A model generated the notes under the pieces. The model was not told the DNA's origin. It saw only the letters and a program-made list of their open reading frames with translations, and ran no database searches. The position numbers were made by a program, and so were the translations under genes. From JACRCT01 sp036504155 (GTDB lineage Bacteria > Myxococcota > Myxococcia > Myxococcales > UBA5297), in assembly GCA_036504155.1 (NCBI GenBank), contig DASXVQ010000043.1:16329-80328 (forward strand): a stretch of DNA of 64,000 nt. The letters are read 5' to 3'. Positions 22,458 through 32,700 of the stretch are shown here, in pieces (position 1 is the stretch's first letter; every line of letters begins with the position of its first letter).

Positions 22458-24995
22458 TCACTGAACCCGTCGAGGCGCCCGGTTCCGCCGCCGCCGCGAG
22501 CCGGCCAGGAGTGCCAGGATCCAGGCGATTCCCCGCGATTGCGGCGCGCTCGACGCGGTGCACCCGCAGCCGCTGCAAGTCCTCGGGCCGGGCTCGCAGG
22601 CTCCCGCCCGGCAGACGTCGCCGGTCGTGCAGGTATCCCCGTCGTCGCAGGAAGTGCCATCCGCCAGATCGGCCGCGACGCACTCGCCGGTGGGCGAGTC
22701 GCACGTCGCGCTCTTGCACGGCCCGGCCAGCGAGGAGCAGTCCTTCGGAGTTCCGGCGCATCGACCAATCTGGCAGGCATCCGCGGTGGTGCAGGCATCG
22801 CCGTCGTCGCAGGCGCCGCTGGTCGCGCTCCACTCGGCAGGGTGGCTGGCGTCGCACTTCTGGCAGGGGTTGGCGGGATTGACCTCGGCGTCGCCGTAGC
22901 AGGCGAGCCCGAGCAGGCAGGCCTTCGAGTCCGTGACCGCCGGCAGGCAGGACTTGGAGGCCTCGTCGCAAGTGAGCGTGCCGCAGTCCAGGGACTGCCA
23001 GCAGCGGGGCGCGCCCCATTCGCATTGGCCGGTCTTGCAGGTCTCCAGTCCGTTGCACCAGGCCGTGTCCGCGCAGGCGCCGCACGAGCCTCCGCAGCCG
23101 TCGGGGCCGCAGGCGCGCCCGCCGCAGCTCGGGGTGCACTCGACGCAGGTGCGCTCGGCGCCGCAGCGCTCGATCCCGGCGCACGTGCCGCAGCTTCCGC
23201 CGCAGCCGTCGTCGCCGCAGCCCTCGCTGGCGGGGCACGACGGCGTGCACCCCTCGGCCACGAGGAAGAGCGCCGCCGCGAGGTAGTGGCCGAGCCCGCT
23301 GCCCGAAGCATCGGAGAGGAGCAGCCGCCACTGGCCGTCGATGGGGCTGCCCGCCAGCGAAGCGAAGGCGCCGGGAAGGTAGTCCTTGCCGAGCACTGCG
23401 TTGAAGTGCGGGCCGACGGCCGGGAGCGTCAGGGCCACCTGCTTGCCGCCCGGCGCGATCACGGTCGCCTGGACGGTCCCCGGGGTCTCGTGGGCGAGCT
23501 TCAAGTGGAGGTAGGCGCCGGCGACCTTTCCCCCGCGCCCCGCGAACGAGATCCGGCGCTCGAAGGTCGCCGGAGCCTTGGGGATGGTCGCCTCGCTCGC
23601 CTCGCGGTCGAAGGCCGGGAACAAGGCGCCCACCGTCCAGCGCGGTCCGTCGGCCAGGGAGAGCTGGTGGAAGACACGCCCGTCGTGGGGCCGGGAGACG
23701 GCGTCCATGATCAGCTGCTCGCGGGCCCAGGCCGGGGACTTCCTGGCGCCCAGCTCGGCCATCCAGCGCGACTGCTGGAGCGCGATGGCGCCGGCGACGT
23801 GCGGGGCGGCCATCGAGGTGCCGGACTTGGTGGCGCCCGCCGCATCGACGTGCATGCCGGGCGCGACGAGGTCGACCGCGCCGTTCAGGTTGCTCAGGCA
23901 GGCGAGGTCGCCCGGCTTCGGGGCGCCCGGCTCGCAGCTCGCCACCGAGGCCAGGTCGGTGTCGTACTGGGCGCCCACGGACACGGCGAGGCTCGCGCAG
24001 GCCGGTTCGTTGACCCAGTCGGCGGTGGCGTCGTTGCCGGAGGCCGTGACCAGCGCGACGCCCTGCTTCCACAGCTCGCGGATGGCCGGGAACGCCACCG
24101 ACTCGTTGCAGGGCGCGGCGTCCGAGTGCTCCCAGCCGACCGAGAGGTTCACCGCGACGATGTGCTGCTCGGCGGCGTGCTCCGCCACCCAGTCCAGGGC
24201 GGCGAGGACGTCGTAGGCCGGCGAGCCGTAGCTGCCGTCGGGGCTGAGGCTGAAGACGTTCAGGCCGATGAGCTTCGCCTCCGGCGCCACGCCGTGGACG
24301 ATGGCCGCCACGTGCGTCCCGTGGTTCTTGGCCTCGGCGATCGTCCGCGGGTCGTTCTCCGCCTCGTCGTCGGGCGCCGCCGGCCAGAGGTTGAAGTTCT
24401 TCCAGGCGACCAGCGCGCAGCCCGGCGTGGCATCGGCCCAGGAATCGGTCGGGCAGGTCCCGAACTCGCCGGTCCAGTAGCGGACCGCGAGGTCCGCCAC
24501 CGCGACGGTCGTCCCGGCGCCCTTGAAGCCGCGCTGCTGGAAGTCGGTGGCCTTGGAGAAGGGCAGGGTGCTGCTGAGCAGCGGCCGGCCCACCGGCGAA
24601 GACCACAGGTGCTCGACGCCCTCCAGCGCTTCCAGGGCCTTCAGCTGCTCGGGCGTGGCCTCGAGCGCCAGCATCGGCAGGCGGGCGTAGGCGCGTACGA
24701 GGCGGGGCGCGCCCGCCGGGTGACCGCGAAGCGCAGCCATCACCCGGACCTGCGCGGCGGCGTGGGGGGCCAGCGAGGCGAGCGGGAAGGGGTCGGGCAG
24801 CGAGAACAGCTGGTCGCTGGTCGAGCCGGGAAGGGCCCGGTCGCGCTCAGGGGAGGCGAGGCCGAGGATGACGATCTGCCTGGTCCCGGCGGCCAAACCC
24901 GTGCGCAGCGCCGGGTCGACCTTCGCGCCCCGCGCCGGCGCTGCGGCCAGGAGCAGGGAAACGGCGAGGGGGAAGAAAGCGCGGCTGCAGAGCAT
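22458..24995 (-). CDS. secreted subtilisin-family protease with MYXO-CTERM tail
   Basis: An 845-residue preproprotein. A signal peptide (MLCSRAFFPLAVSLLLAAAP) and a prodomain precede an S8 peptidase domain with Asp168 in VAVADLAV, His225 in KNHGTHVA and Ser394 in SGTSMAAPHVAG, so the catalytic triad is complete. A P-domain-like beta module follows (about 485-610). Cys-rich repeats then include SEGCGDDGCGGSCGTC and DDGDACTTADAC modules. The C-terminus has a GCGC motif, a hydrophobic stretch and an Arg cluster (IAWILALLAGSRRRRNRA), the MYXO-CTERM type of surface-sorting signal. It is probably processed and displayed on or released from the cell surface. Likely substrates are external proteins, as in predation or saprophytic feeding. 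Confidence 0.9.
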   Translation of the reverse strand: MLCSRAFFPLAVSLLLAAAPARGAKVDPALRTGLAAGTRQIVILGLASPERDRALPGSTSDQLFSLPDPFPLASLAPHAAAQVRVMAALRGHPAGAPRLVRAYARLPMLALEATPEQLKALEALEGVEHLWSSPVGRPLLSSTLPFSKATDFQQRGFKGAGTTVAVADLAVRYWTGEFGTCPTDSWADATPGCALVAWKNFNLWPAAPDDEAENDPRTIAEAKNHGTHVAAIVHGVAPEAKLIGLNVFSLSPDGSYGSPAYDVLAALDWVAEHAAEQHIVAVNLSVGWEHSDAAPCNESVAFPAIRELWKQGVALVTASGNDATADWVNEPACASLAVSVGAQYDTDLASVASCEPGAPKPGDLACLSNLNGAVDLVAPGMHVDAAGATKSGTSMAAPHVAGAIALQQSRWMAELGARKSPAWAREQLIMDAVSRPHDGRVFHQLSLADGPRWTVGALFPAFDREASEATIPKAPATFERRISFAGRGGKVAGAYLHLKLAHETPGTVQATVIAPGGKQVALTLPAVGPHFNAVLGKDYLPGAFASLAGSPIDGQWRLLLSDASGSGLGHYLAAALFLVAEGCTPSCPASEGCGDDGCGGSCGTCAGIERCGAERTCVECTPSCGGRACGPDGCGGSCGACADTAWCNGLETCKTGQCEWGAPRCWQSLDCGTLTCDEASKSCLPAVTDSKACLLGLACYGDAEVNPANPCQKCDASHPAEWSATSGACDDGDACTTADACQIGRCAGTPKDCSSLAGPCKSATCDSPTGECVAADLADGTSCDDGDTCTTGDVCRAGACEPGPRTCSGCGCTASSAPQSRGIAWILALLAGSRRRRNRAPRRVQ

Positions 24996-25060
24996 GCGGC
25001 ATCTTAGGTCCGGCCCGCGTTAACATGCGCCCGCTTCGATCCCGACAAGGAGCCCTCACG

Positions 25061-26755
25061 ATGCGCCGTACCGCACGGATCCTCGCCCTGGCCGCCCTGG
25101 CCGTTTCGATCGCCCCGACCGCCGCTCAGGCTGACGACGACGACGAGCTGGTGGCCCTCAACAAGAAGCTGCAGGCCACCATCGCGGCGCTGCCCAACGG
25201 CATCAACGTCACCCCGACCTCGGACGACGAGGCCGTCCAGCGCATCCAGAAGGTGCTCGCCGAGGTGAGGCCGCAGCTCAAGGACTTCCAGGACGACGAG
25301 CGGCTCCCGGTGGTGATGGGCAACGTCAAGACCCTGGAGGGCGACCTGGTCTCGCTGCAGGCGGGCCACAAGGCGGTCGTGCTCTTCAGCGAGATTCGCG
25401 CCGGCCACGACAAGAACCAGATTGCGGCCCAGACCAAGCTGAAGGCGCTCGACGAGGCCATCGCCGCCTTCCAGAAGGTCGCCAGCCAGCGGCACAGGTT
25501 CGTCGCCGACGACCTGGTGAAGAAGGTGGTCCTGTTGCGCAAGAACAACGAGATCATCGCCAAGGAGATCAAGGACCTGGCCGAGGCCCAGGCCCGCGAG
25601 GCCGCCGAGGCCAAGCGCGCCGCGCTGGCGGAGCAGGCGCGCAAGTCGCTCGATCACCTCTACGTGCTGGTGAAGGCCGGCGACAAGATCCCCGACGCCG
25701 ACCTGAACGACCTGAAGACCCTCGCCGAGGGCATCGAGGCCGCGGCGCCCGGCAGCGCGGTCTTCTACAAGCACGAGCACGCGCGCATCTCGCGGGTCGC
25801 GCTGTGGCAGAAGGCCGACCCCGAGGCGCAGCAGGCCATCGCCGACTCGCTGGGCGCGACGCTGGTCGCCAAGGGAGCCTCGCCCGCCAAGGCGTTCACC
25901 GTGACGTTCCCGGCCACCGAGGACTGGTGCTACGTGGTGGTCGGCCGCTTCGCCAAGACCGGCGGCACCGAGAAGATCGACGGCTTCGGCTGGGCGCCCA
26001 AGGCCGGGAGAAACTCCGTGCAGGTCTTCACGCTGGCCGAGGCCGAGCGCGGCGCCGGCTTCGAGCAGGGCCTGTGCGCGCTCAAGGCGGGGCCGGTCAC
26101 GGCGACCGCCAAGCTGTCGTGGCTGGGCGGCGCGAACTCGATGCGCTTCGCGGTGCTCGGCTGGGAGCGCGCGAAGTTCCCGGCGGAGCTGGCGCTGCGG
26201 CTGGCCATCGAGCCGACCGACCACTGCGACCTGGACCACTGGAAGTCGCTGTGGACCCGGCCCCTCCCTGGCACGCTGGTGTGGCGCGGCGCCGAGCCGT
26301 TCCTGCTCACCGACGAGGAGGGCCGCGGGCTGGACCTGAACGGCAACCCGGTGCCGCTGAGGGTCGAGCAGCTGACCTCCAAGGCGCACCCGGCCCCCAA
26401 GTTCACGACCGCGTTCAAGTTCCAGGGCTGCACCCGCAACGGCGAGCCGGCGTGGACCGCGGACTCGAAGGCGCTGAAGGCCTGCGACGACGGCCTCGTG
26501 AAGAAGTTCGCCATGCAGAAGGGCGAGCTGGTCAAGGCGAAGGCCGGAGCGGAGGCGATCGCCAAGTGGTCGGCGGACCTCGAGGCGGAGCTGACCAAGA
26601 AGTGCGGCAAGCAGATCGAGAAGGTCAGCAAGCCCTTCGGCGAGGCGTTCGGTCAGCTCAGCGCGGAGCTGGCGGGCAAGCCGTTCTCGGATCCGATCGA
26701 CCGGGCCGGCGCGCTGCAGGCGCGGCTGGGCATCAAGGCGCAGCCGCTGCCGTAA
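25061..26755 (+). CDS. secreted protein of unknown function with coiled coil
   Basis: A 564-residue protein with a signal peptide (MRRTARILALAALAVSIAPTAAQA), cleaved probably before DDDDEL. Residues 30-220 are strongly helical with a coiled-coil stretch (EIIAKEIKDLAEAQAREAAE). The middle (about 280-400) is beta-rich with isolated Trp and Cys (FPATEDWCYVVVGRF, FEQGLCALKAGPVTATAKL) and may be a lectin- or PPC-like module. The last 80 residues are helical again. An AAGGAG ribosome site precedes ATG 25061. The end overlaps the convergent gene by 23 bases. I cannot assign a family. Confidence 0.82.
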   Translation: MRRTARILALAALAVSIAPTAAQADDDDELVALNKKLQATIAALPNGINVTPTSDDEAVQRIQKVLAEVRPQLKDFQDDERLPVVMGNVKTLEGDLVSLQAGHKAVVLFSEIRAGHDKNQIAAQTKLKALDEAIAAFQKVASQRHRFVADDLVKKVVLLRKNNEIIAKEIKDLAEAQAREAAEAKRAALAEQARKSLDHLYVLVKAGDKIPDADLNDLKTLAEGIEAAAPGSAVFYKHEHARISRVALWQKADPEAQQAIADSLGATLVAKGASPAKAFTVTFPATEDWCYVVVGRFAKTGGTEKIDGFGWAPKAGRNSVQVFTLAEAERGAGFEQGLCALKAGPVTATAKLSWLGGANSMRFAVLGWERAKFPAELALRLAIEPTDHCDLDHWKSLWTRPLPGTLVWRGAEPFLLTDEEGRGLDLNGNPVPLRVEQLTSKAHPAPKFTTAFKFQGCTRNGEPAWTADSKALKACDDGLVKKFAMQKGELVKAKAGAEAIAKWSADLEAELTKKCGKQIEKVSKPFGEAFGQLSAELAGKPFSDPIDRAGALQARLGIKAQPLP

Positions 26756-27392
26756 GCGCTCGGGCCACTGCCACCGCGAGGGAGCCGAGGTCCCACCCCG
26801 GCTCCGGCCCGTCGCCGTACGGCCGCGCGCCTTCCTTGAGCGCGAACATCCGCCGCAGCGCCTCGCGGACGGGGGCACGGGCGAGGTCTGCCGGCACCAG
26901 CGCCCGCGGCGCTGCCTTGTGGACCTGCTCCAGGCACGCGTGCAGGAAGGTCGGGTCGGTGATGACGAGCCCGTAGAGGTACCAGTCGTCGCAGGCCTCG
27001 CGGGCCAAGGCGATCTCGTCGTCGGAGTACGCGCCCACCGCCGGGCACTGGAACTCCTCGCAGGTGAGCGCGCCGTAGGAGCCCAGGTCGCGCAGGTCGG
27101 GGCCTCGGGTGGCCATCCGGTGCCCGAGGCAGCCGACGCGCCGGCCTCCGGGGTCGAGGAAGCCCGCGAGCGTGCAGTGCGCCACCGCCTCGCCGAAGAC
27201 GCCCGAGGTGCGCCGCTGCGCGGTGAGCGCGATCGCCGCCTTGCCGAACTCGTCGGCGGGCCGCCCCGAGAGAGCGTCGAATCGGGCCTGGAGCTTCTCC
27301 GCGATCGCCGCCCGCGACGGGTAGCCCACGTGCAGCCCGCAGCAGACTGCGCAGGAGGTGTTCGGACCGGGCTGGCAGGGGTTCAGGGTCAT
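26733..27392 (-). CDS. Cys-rich cytoplasmic protein of unknown function
   Basis: A 219-residue protein without signal peptide. Nine cysteines are seen: an N-terminal NPCQPGPNTSCAVCCG, then AHCTLAGF, RVGCLGHR, LTCEEFQCPA, EACDDWYL and HACLEQ. The spacing suggests a metal or iron-sulfur cluster site, comparable to but not clearly the same as YkgJ-type (CxxCC) proteins. ATG 27392 places the first Cys motif at the N-terminus; the frame stays open upstream over the divergent PTH2 gene and I do not use that extension. It is separated by 49 bases from PTH2, with which it shares a promoter region. Confidence 0.7.
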   Translation of the reverse strand: MTLNPCQPGPNTSCAVCCGLHVGYPSRAAIAEKLQARFDALSGRPADEFGKAAIALTAQRRTSGVFGEAVAHCTLAGFLDPGGRRVGCLGHRMATRGPDLRDLGSYGALTCEEFQCPAVGAYSDDEIALAREACDDWYLYGLVITDPTFLHACLEQVHKAAPRALVPADLARAPVREALRRMFALKEGARPYGDGPEPGWDLGSLAVAVARALTAAAAP

Positions 27393-27441
27393 GGTCGCGG
27401 TAGGCTGTGGGCCGCAGTGGAGTCTAACGCCCGAGGTCGTC

Positions 27442-27828
27442 GTGGCCGACATCAAGCAGGTCATCGTGCTGCGCACCGACCTGAACATGCGCAAGGGCAA
27501 GATGGCGGCGCAGGCCGCGCACGCCAGCATGAAGGTCTTCTTCGACCGCAAGACCTCGGCCGATCCCGCCCGGCTCGAGGTTCCGCTGTGGCCCGAGGCG
27601 GCGGAGTGGGTCGCCGGAGCCTTCACCAAGATCGTCGTGGGCTGCCCCTCGCAGGACGAGCTCTTGGCCCTGGAGGCCAAGGCCCGCGAGGCAGGCCTGC
27701 CGCACGCCCTGGTGATCGATGCCGGCGCCACCGAGTTCCACGGGGTCCCGACGCCGACCGCGCTGGCCATCGGCCCCGCCGCCGCGCCGGCCATCGACGC
27801 GCTGACGGGGACGCTCAAGCTGCTTTAG
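27442..27828 (+). CDS. pth2: peptidyl-tRNA hydrolase, PTH2 family
   Basis: A 128-residue protein matching archaeal/eukaryotic-type Pth2, which frees tRNA from stalled peptidyl-tRNA. Recognisable segments are KQVIVLRTDLNMRKGKMAAQ, AAHASM, a central KIVVGCPSQDELLAL, and the family's AGLPHALVIDAGATEF followed by TPTALAIGPA. Length is normal for PTH2 (about 115-130). The GTG at 27442 places the start right before the conserved first strand. PTH2 is uncommon in bacteria compared with Pth1; it is found sporadically and may have been acquired by transfer or be an accessory enzyme. Confidence 0.9.
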   Translation: MADIKQVIVLRTDLNMRKGKMAAQAAHASMKVFFDRKTSADPARLEVPLWPEAAEWVAGAFTKIVVGCPSQDELLALEAKAREAGLPHALVIDAGATEFHGVPTPTALAIGPAAAPAIDALTGTLKLL

Positions 27829-27839
27829 GGCGCGCCGTC

Positions 27840-28532
27840 TCAGTACAGCCAGCCCAGCGCGAGGGCGCCGTTCTGGATGCGCGTGTGGAAGTAGTCGTGC
27901 GCGCCAATCCGTCCATTTCGCGGCCCCAGCTCCGGCGAGGCGCCGAGCGGCCAGAACTGGAGGTACTCGGCGCGAAGGAACACGGCGGTGGAGACGAAGA
28001 CGGTCAGGCCGGCGCTGCCGCCGACGAAGAAGCCGGAGCGTGGCGCGCTGCCCCACTCGGTCTCGAAGCGCCCGACCGCGCCCAGCGTGAGCTCCACGCG
28101 CCTGGGCTGGCCGGGGACGAGGCCGAAGCCGAAGAGCAGGGGGAGCTGGACGTCGAAGGCGTGGTCCGCGCCCGTGGTCCAGCGCACTCCCGCCGAAGGC
28201 GCCGCGGCGAACGCGAAGAAGCCTGCCTTGAGCCCCACCGCGCCCTCGACCTCCAAGCCCCCGAGGGAAGCCCGCGCGCCGATGTCCGCCCAGTCGGTCA
28301 GGCCCAGCCGCGCGCCGAAGGTCGTCTGGGGGAGCGTGAACCGGTAGGACTGGAAGTCTCCGCCGCCGTCCCCGCCGGTCACCATGTTGTACTCGGGCAG
28401 CGACACCACCGCCGCCCCCGCCACCAGCTCCAGGCGCCCGGGCTCGACGGTTCGCGCGGAGCGCAGCGTGGTCGCCGGTGCGCACCCGACGAGGACCAGG
28501 GCGACGAGTCCGGTGGCGAGGCGAGCGAACAT
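27840..28532 (-). CDS. outer-membrane beta-barrel-like lipoprotein, unknown function
   Basis: A 230-residue protein with a lipoprotein signal (MFARLATGLVALVLVGC). The mature part alternates polar and apolar residues with repeated aromatic/Gly turns (DIGARASLGGLEVEGAVGLK, VELTLGAVGRFETEWG) and ends in an aromatic (GALALGWLY), features of small transmembrane barrels. A lipid-anchored Cys followed by a barrel is unusual but occurs. The start at 28532 begins the signal peptide; 28556 is an in-frame alternative. It is convergent with PTH2, leaving 11 bases between the stops. No family assigned. Confidence 0.72.
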   Translation of the reverse strand: MFARLATGLVALVLVGCAPATTLRSARTVEPGRLELVAGAAVVSLPEYNMVTGGDGGGDFQSYRFTLPQTTFGARLGLTDWADIGARASLGGLEVEGAVGLKAGFFAFAAAPSAGVRWTTGADHAFDVQLPLLFGFGLVPGQPRRVELTLGAVGRFETEWGSAPRSGFFVGGSAGLTVFVSTAVFLRAEYLQFWPLGASPELGPRNGRIGAHDYFHTRIQNGALALGWLY

Positions 28533-28737
28533 GCCCGGAAGTGTCTTCCCGGCCAAGACGGACCGTCAAGAGCGGGACCGCGGGGGCAGGGGTGGGGGGT
28601 TCTGCAGAGGCGATTGGCGCAAGCCCCCGGAAAGAGAGAGGTTGTCATCGCAGCCGACGCCGTCGCTGCGCGGGCCGGCGGCTCGGCGTGTCGTCCAGTC
28701 AGGCAAAGGAACCCGCGCTCGAATCCTGGGAGGAGCC

Positions 28738-29616
28738 ATGGCCGGTTTGAAGCAGCTTCTGGTGGTCGCAGGTGCAGCACTGTGCTCCTGCGCCGAGCAG
28801 AAGCCGCCGGCGACGCTCCTCGCCGCGGGAGTGGACCTCGAGGAAGGCGTCGAGATCGAGCGCAGCCAGATGGTGGAGGTGAAGGTCTCGCCGGCGCTGG
28901 CGACGCCCAACGCGCTCAAGCCGGAGGCGCTGCAGCCGACGGTGGGGAAGCGCCTGCGCATCTCGGTCCGGCAGGGCGATCTCCTGCTCGCCTCCTACTT
29001 CGACGCCCCGGCACCCGGCGCCGCCGCGGCCGCGCCGGTCCTCGGGCCGAACACTCCCCTCTCGACCATCGTCCAGAAGAAGGGCCGCGCGGTGACGCTG
29101 AGCGTCTCCGGGGCCGAGAACCTGCACATGAGCGACAGGGTGGACATCCTGGCGGTGGTCCCGGACCAGGCGACCAAGGAGTGGGTCGCCGTCACGCAGG
29201 CCCAGAACGTCGTCGTGCTCGCGCCGGGGAAGGCGGAGCCGGTGGCCGCCAACGAGGCGTTTCCGCTGCGCCGGGTCACCTTCCTGATGCTTCCCGAGGA
29301 GGCGGAGATCGCGCTCCTCGGGGCCCGCATCGGCGGCCTGCACGTCACGGTGCGCAACCGCGAGGACGTGGACGTGATGGAGGAGCGCGGCCGCGCCACG
29401 GTCAACACCCTCCTCACCGGCGAGCGCGCCAGGGCGCTGGAGACCTTGAGGAACCGGGTGCTGGCTCGCCGCGGCCCCGCCGCGACCGCGAACGAGCCGC
29501 GGATCGCCTCGCCGATGCTGCCGCACCCGCTGCCGGCCGCGGCCACCCCGGCGCGGCCCGATGCGCCGATGCCGGCGGACACGGCGCCGGTGCCGGCGAT
29601 GCCTGGAAGGCAGTAG
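28738..29616 (+). CDS. CpaB-like SAF-domain lipoprotein
   Basis: A 292-residue protein with a short lipoprotein-type signal (MAGLKQLLVVAGAALCSC). It is followed by a SAF domain (LLAAGVDLEEGVEIERSQMV, RLRISVRQGDLLLASYF) and an RcpC-type domain (RAVTLSVSGAENLHMSDRVD, TFLMLPEEAEIALLGARIGG). This is the layout of CpaB/RcpC, the periplasmic Flp-pilus (Tad) assembly protein. A conserved EERGRATVNTLLTGERARAL segment is shared with the next gene. The C-terminus is Pro/Ala-rich. No other tad gene is visible within the window, so it is an orphan. A GGGAGGAG ribosome site precedes the ATG. Confidence 0.85.
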   Translation: MAGLKQLLVVAGAALCSCAEQKPPATLLAAGVDLEEGVEIERSQMVEVKVSPALATPNALKPEALQPTVGKRLRISVRQGDLLLASYFDAPAPGAAAAAPVLGPNTPLSTIVQKKGRAVTLSVSGAENLHMSDRVDILAVVPDQATKEWVAVTQAQNVVVLAPGKAEPVAANEAFPLRRVTFLMLPEEAEIALLGARIGGLHVTVRNREDVDVMEERGRATVNTLLTGERARALETLRNRVLARRGPAATANEPRIASPMLPHPLPAAATPARPDAPMPADTAPVPAMPGRQ

Positions 29617-29708
29617 CGCAAAGACTCGAAGCTCTCGCGGAGCCGACCATGCGAAGCCGGGATTCCCAGGGATTGGACGCTGGCCCCTCGACCAACTCGG
29701 GGTGTCGG

Positions 29709-32700
29709 ATGCGTCACGCGCTGGCGGTCGTCGTCGCGGCGAGCCTGGCGTGCGCCGGTCAGGAACCCGGCGGGCCGACCATCGCCGTGGCGGCGCGGGA
29801 CCTGCCGGCCGGCACGGTGCTCTCCGCCGAGATGCTCGCCGAATTGCGCGTGGCGCAGGCGAGCGAGCCCGGACCCGACGCCGTCGCCTTCGGGGCGATC
29901 GGCTCCGCCCTGGGGCGCGCGCTGAGGGTGCCGCTCGCCAAGGGCGACTTCCTCCAGGTGGCAGCGCTCGCGCCCGAAGGCGCCCCCGGCGATCTGGCCG
30001 ATGTCACCGCGCTGAAGCTGCGGGCCTTCACTCTGGCGGTCACCGGCGCGGAGGAGGTCCGCCCGAACGACCACGTCGACCTGATCGCGGCGTTCAAGGA
30101 CTCCTCGACGGGCGAGAACGTCGCCACCACCTTGATGCAGAACGTGTGGGTGCTCGGGGTCGGGCCGCTCCAGGAGAGCAAGCCGGGCCAGGGCGTCCCG
30201 GTCTTCCCCTTGCGGCAGATCACGGTTCAGGTCCTCCAGGAGGAGGCCGAGATCCTGGCGCTGGCCGAGGACCTCTTCCTCTTGCAGGTCACGCTGCGTA
30301 ACCCCGAGGACATCGATGTCCAGGAGGAGCGCGGCCGCGCGAGCTACAGCACGCTCCTGACCGGCGAGCGGATGAAGGCGCTGCAGACGCTGCGCTACCG
30401 CACCATCCAGATCATCCGCGGGACGGAGAGCCGAGGGGGCAGAGGTGGTGGCGGCGGCGGAATAGCGAACTCCGTAGCCAACTCGGGTCTGCTCAGGACT
30501 CTCGGCGGGGGAGATTCCGGCGGTGCAGGCCCGACGCTCAGCCTTGCCAGGGACAAGATGCCGGAAGAGGCTGCCGCGCCGCAGCCGCTGATGGACCGCG
30601 CGGTGGCTTCTCCTCGGCTGGGCAAGGTCGTCTTCCGCGACGAGACCGGGCAGTTCAAGCCGCTGCCCATCCGCGCGCTGCGCACCGTCGTCTACATCGA
30701 GGGCCCGCGCGCCCGGACCGTCGTCGACTACGTCGTCGAGAACCCCTACGACCGGCTCATGGAAGGCTCGCTGCGCTACCCGCTGCCGCAGGACGCGACC
30801 CCCGCGTTCTTCGGGACCTTCCAGGGCTCGGTCGTGGTCGACCCGCTCAAGCTTCGGGCCGCCAAGGCCCCGGCGAAGGTGCTGCCGGCGTTGCTGGACG
30901 ATGCCGCCGCGACCGCGAACCTGTCGGCCGTCGCCGCCTCGAGCTCCAAGGACCTCCCGGAGATCGACTGGAAGGCGTTCCGCCCGGCCCGCGTGGTGGG
31001 CAAGCAGGAGGGCGCCAAGACCTACGAGAAGGTGGTCCGCGGCCGCGTCGATCCCGCCCTGCTCGAGTGGGCCGGCGGCAACGACTTCGAAGCGCGCATC
31101 TACCCCATCGCCGCGCGCAGCCTCAAGCGCGTGGTCCTGGTCTACGAGCAGACGCTCTCGTCCGACGGCACTTTCTCGCACTACGCCTTCCCGATGCCCG
31201 AGGCGCCCATCCCGGAGTTCGAGGCGCGGCTGCTCGTCGACGACCAGAAGGCCGACCTCGCGGCGCTCTCAGTGGACGGGCAGGACCAGCTGCAGGCCTT
31301 CGACGCCAAGGCCGGGGGCTTCCACATCGCCGCGCTGGAGCTGTCCAACCGGGCCTTCAAGCAGGACCTGCGGCTGGCGATGAAGCCCAAGGACCCGAAG
31401 GCGCAGTTCCTGGCCGGCGGTGGCGACCAGGACCTGCCGGGCAGCTTCGTCTACGGCAAGCTGGTGGCCGACGTGCCACAGGGCGCGGCCAAGGCGCCGA
31501 CCGGCGACGCGCTCTTCCTGGTCGACACCTCGCTCTCCGAGGACGGCGACCGCGCGCGGATGGCGGGGCAGGTGCTGCAGGCGGTGCTGGAGAAGGACGA
31601 GACCATCCAGCGCTTCAACGTGGTGCTCTTCGACATCCGCTCGCGCTGGCTTTTCCCGGCGGGGATGCGGGACAACACCCCCGCGGCGCGCCAGGCGGCG
31701 ACGGAGACGCTCTCGGGGCTCTTCCGCGAGGGCGCGACGAGCTTCGACTCGGCGCTGTCGCTGATGGAGTCGACGGGCTGGCTGCCCGCGGGTGCGACCG
31801 CGTTCCTGCTCTCGGACGGCAAGCTCACCTGGGGCGAGACCAACCCGCGAGCGCTGCTCGAGCGCTCCCCGAAGTCCGATTCGCTCAAGTGGATCGCCTA
31901 CCGCTTCGGCGACGCGGCGGTGAACCGCGAGCTGTTCGAGGCGCTCACCAAGCGCGACGGGCAGATCGTCACCTGCCTCTCGGGGGCCCAGGTCGGGACT
32001 GCGGCGCTGGCTCACCGGCACCCGCTGATGAAGGTGGAGTCCATCCGCGTCGAGGGGCTGCAGCTGCACGACCTCGTGGTGCGCGGCTCGCCGCAGGCGC
32101 TGGCTCCCGGCCAGGAGATCGAGATCGCCGGGCGCGCGCTGGGCAGCCAGGCCACGGCCTCGGGGCAGGTGGTGGCGGTCGGCTCGCTCGACGGGACGCC
32201 GGTGACGCTGCGCTGGCCGTTCACGGCGCAGGGCAAGGACATGCTGGCGGCGCGCGCCTGGGCCGAGCTGCACGCCGAGCGGCTGCTGGCGATGGAGAGC
32301 CCCAAGCTCGAGCCGCTGATCATCGCGCTCTCGCAGCACTTCGGGCTCACCAACCGGCTGGCCTCGCTGCTCGTGCTGGAGACCGACGCCGAGTACACCT
32401 TCTATGACCTCAAGAAGGTGAGCGTCAGCGTGGCCGAGGTGGAGGCCGCGGCGAAGAACCGGCTGGCGAAGGTGGAGGCGGCGATTCCGGCGGGCCTCGA
32501 CCTGTCGATGTTGAGCCCCAAGTCGCGCGAGTTCATCGCCTCGCTGCCCAACGCCTCCGGCAGGGCCGACCCGCTCGCGAAGCTGGAGCTGAGGCCCGGC
32601 GCCGGCGGCGAGGTGCGGTCGCGAGCCGAGGCCGCCTACCTGGCGGGACGCAGGAAGAACCCGGACGACCTGCTGGTGTTCCACCGCGTCAGCCAGGCGC

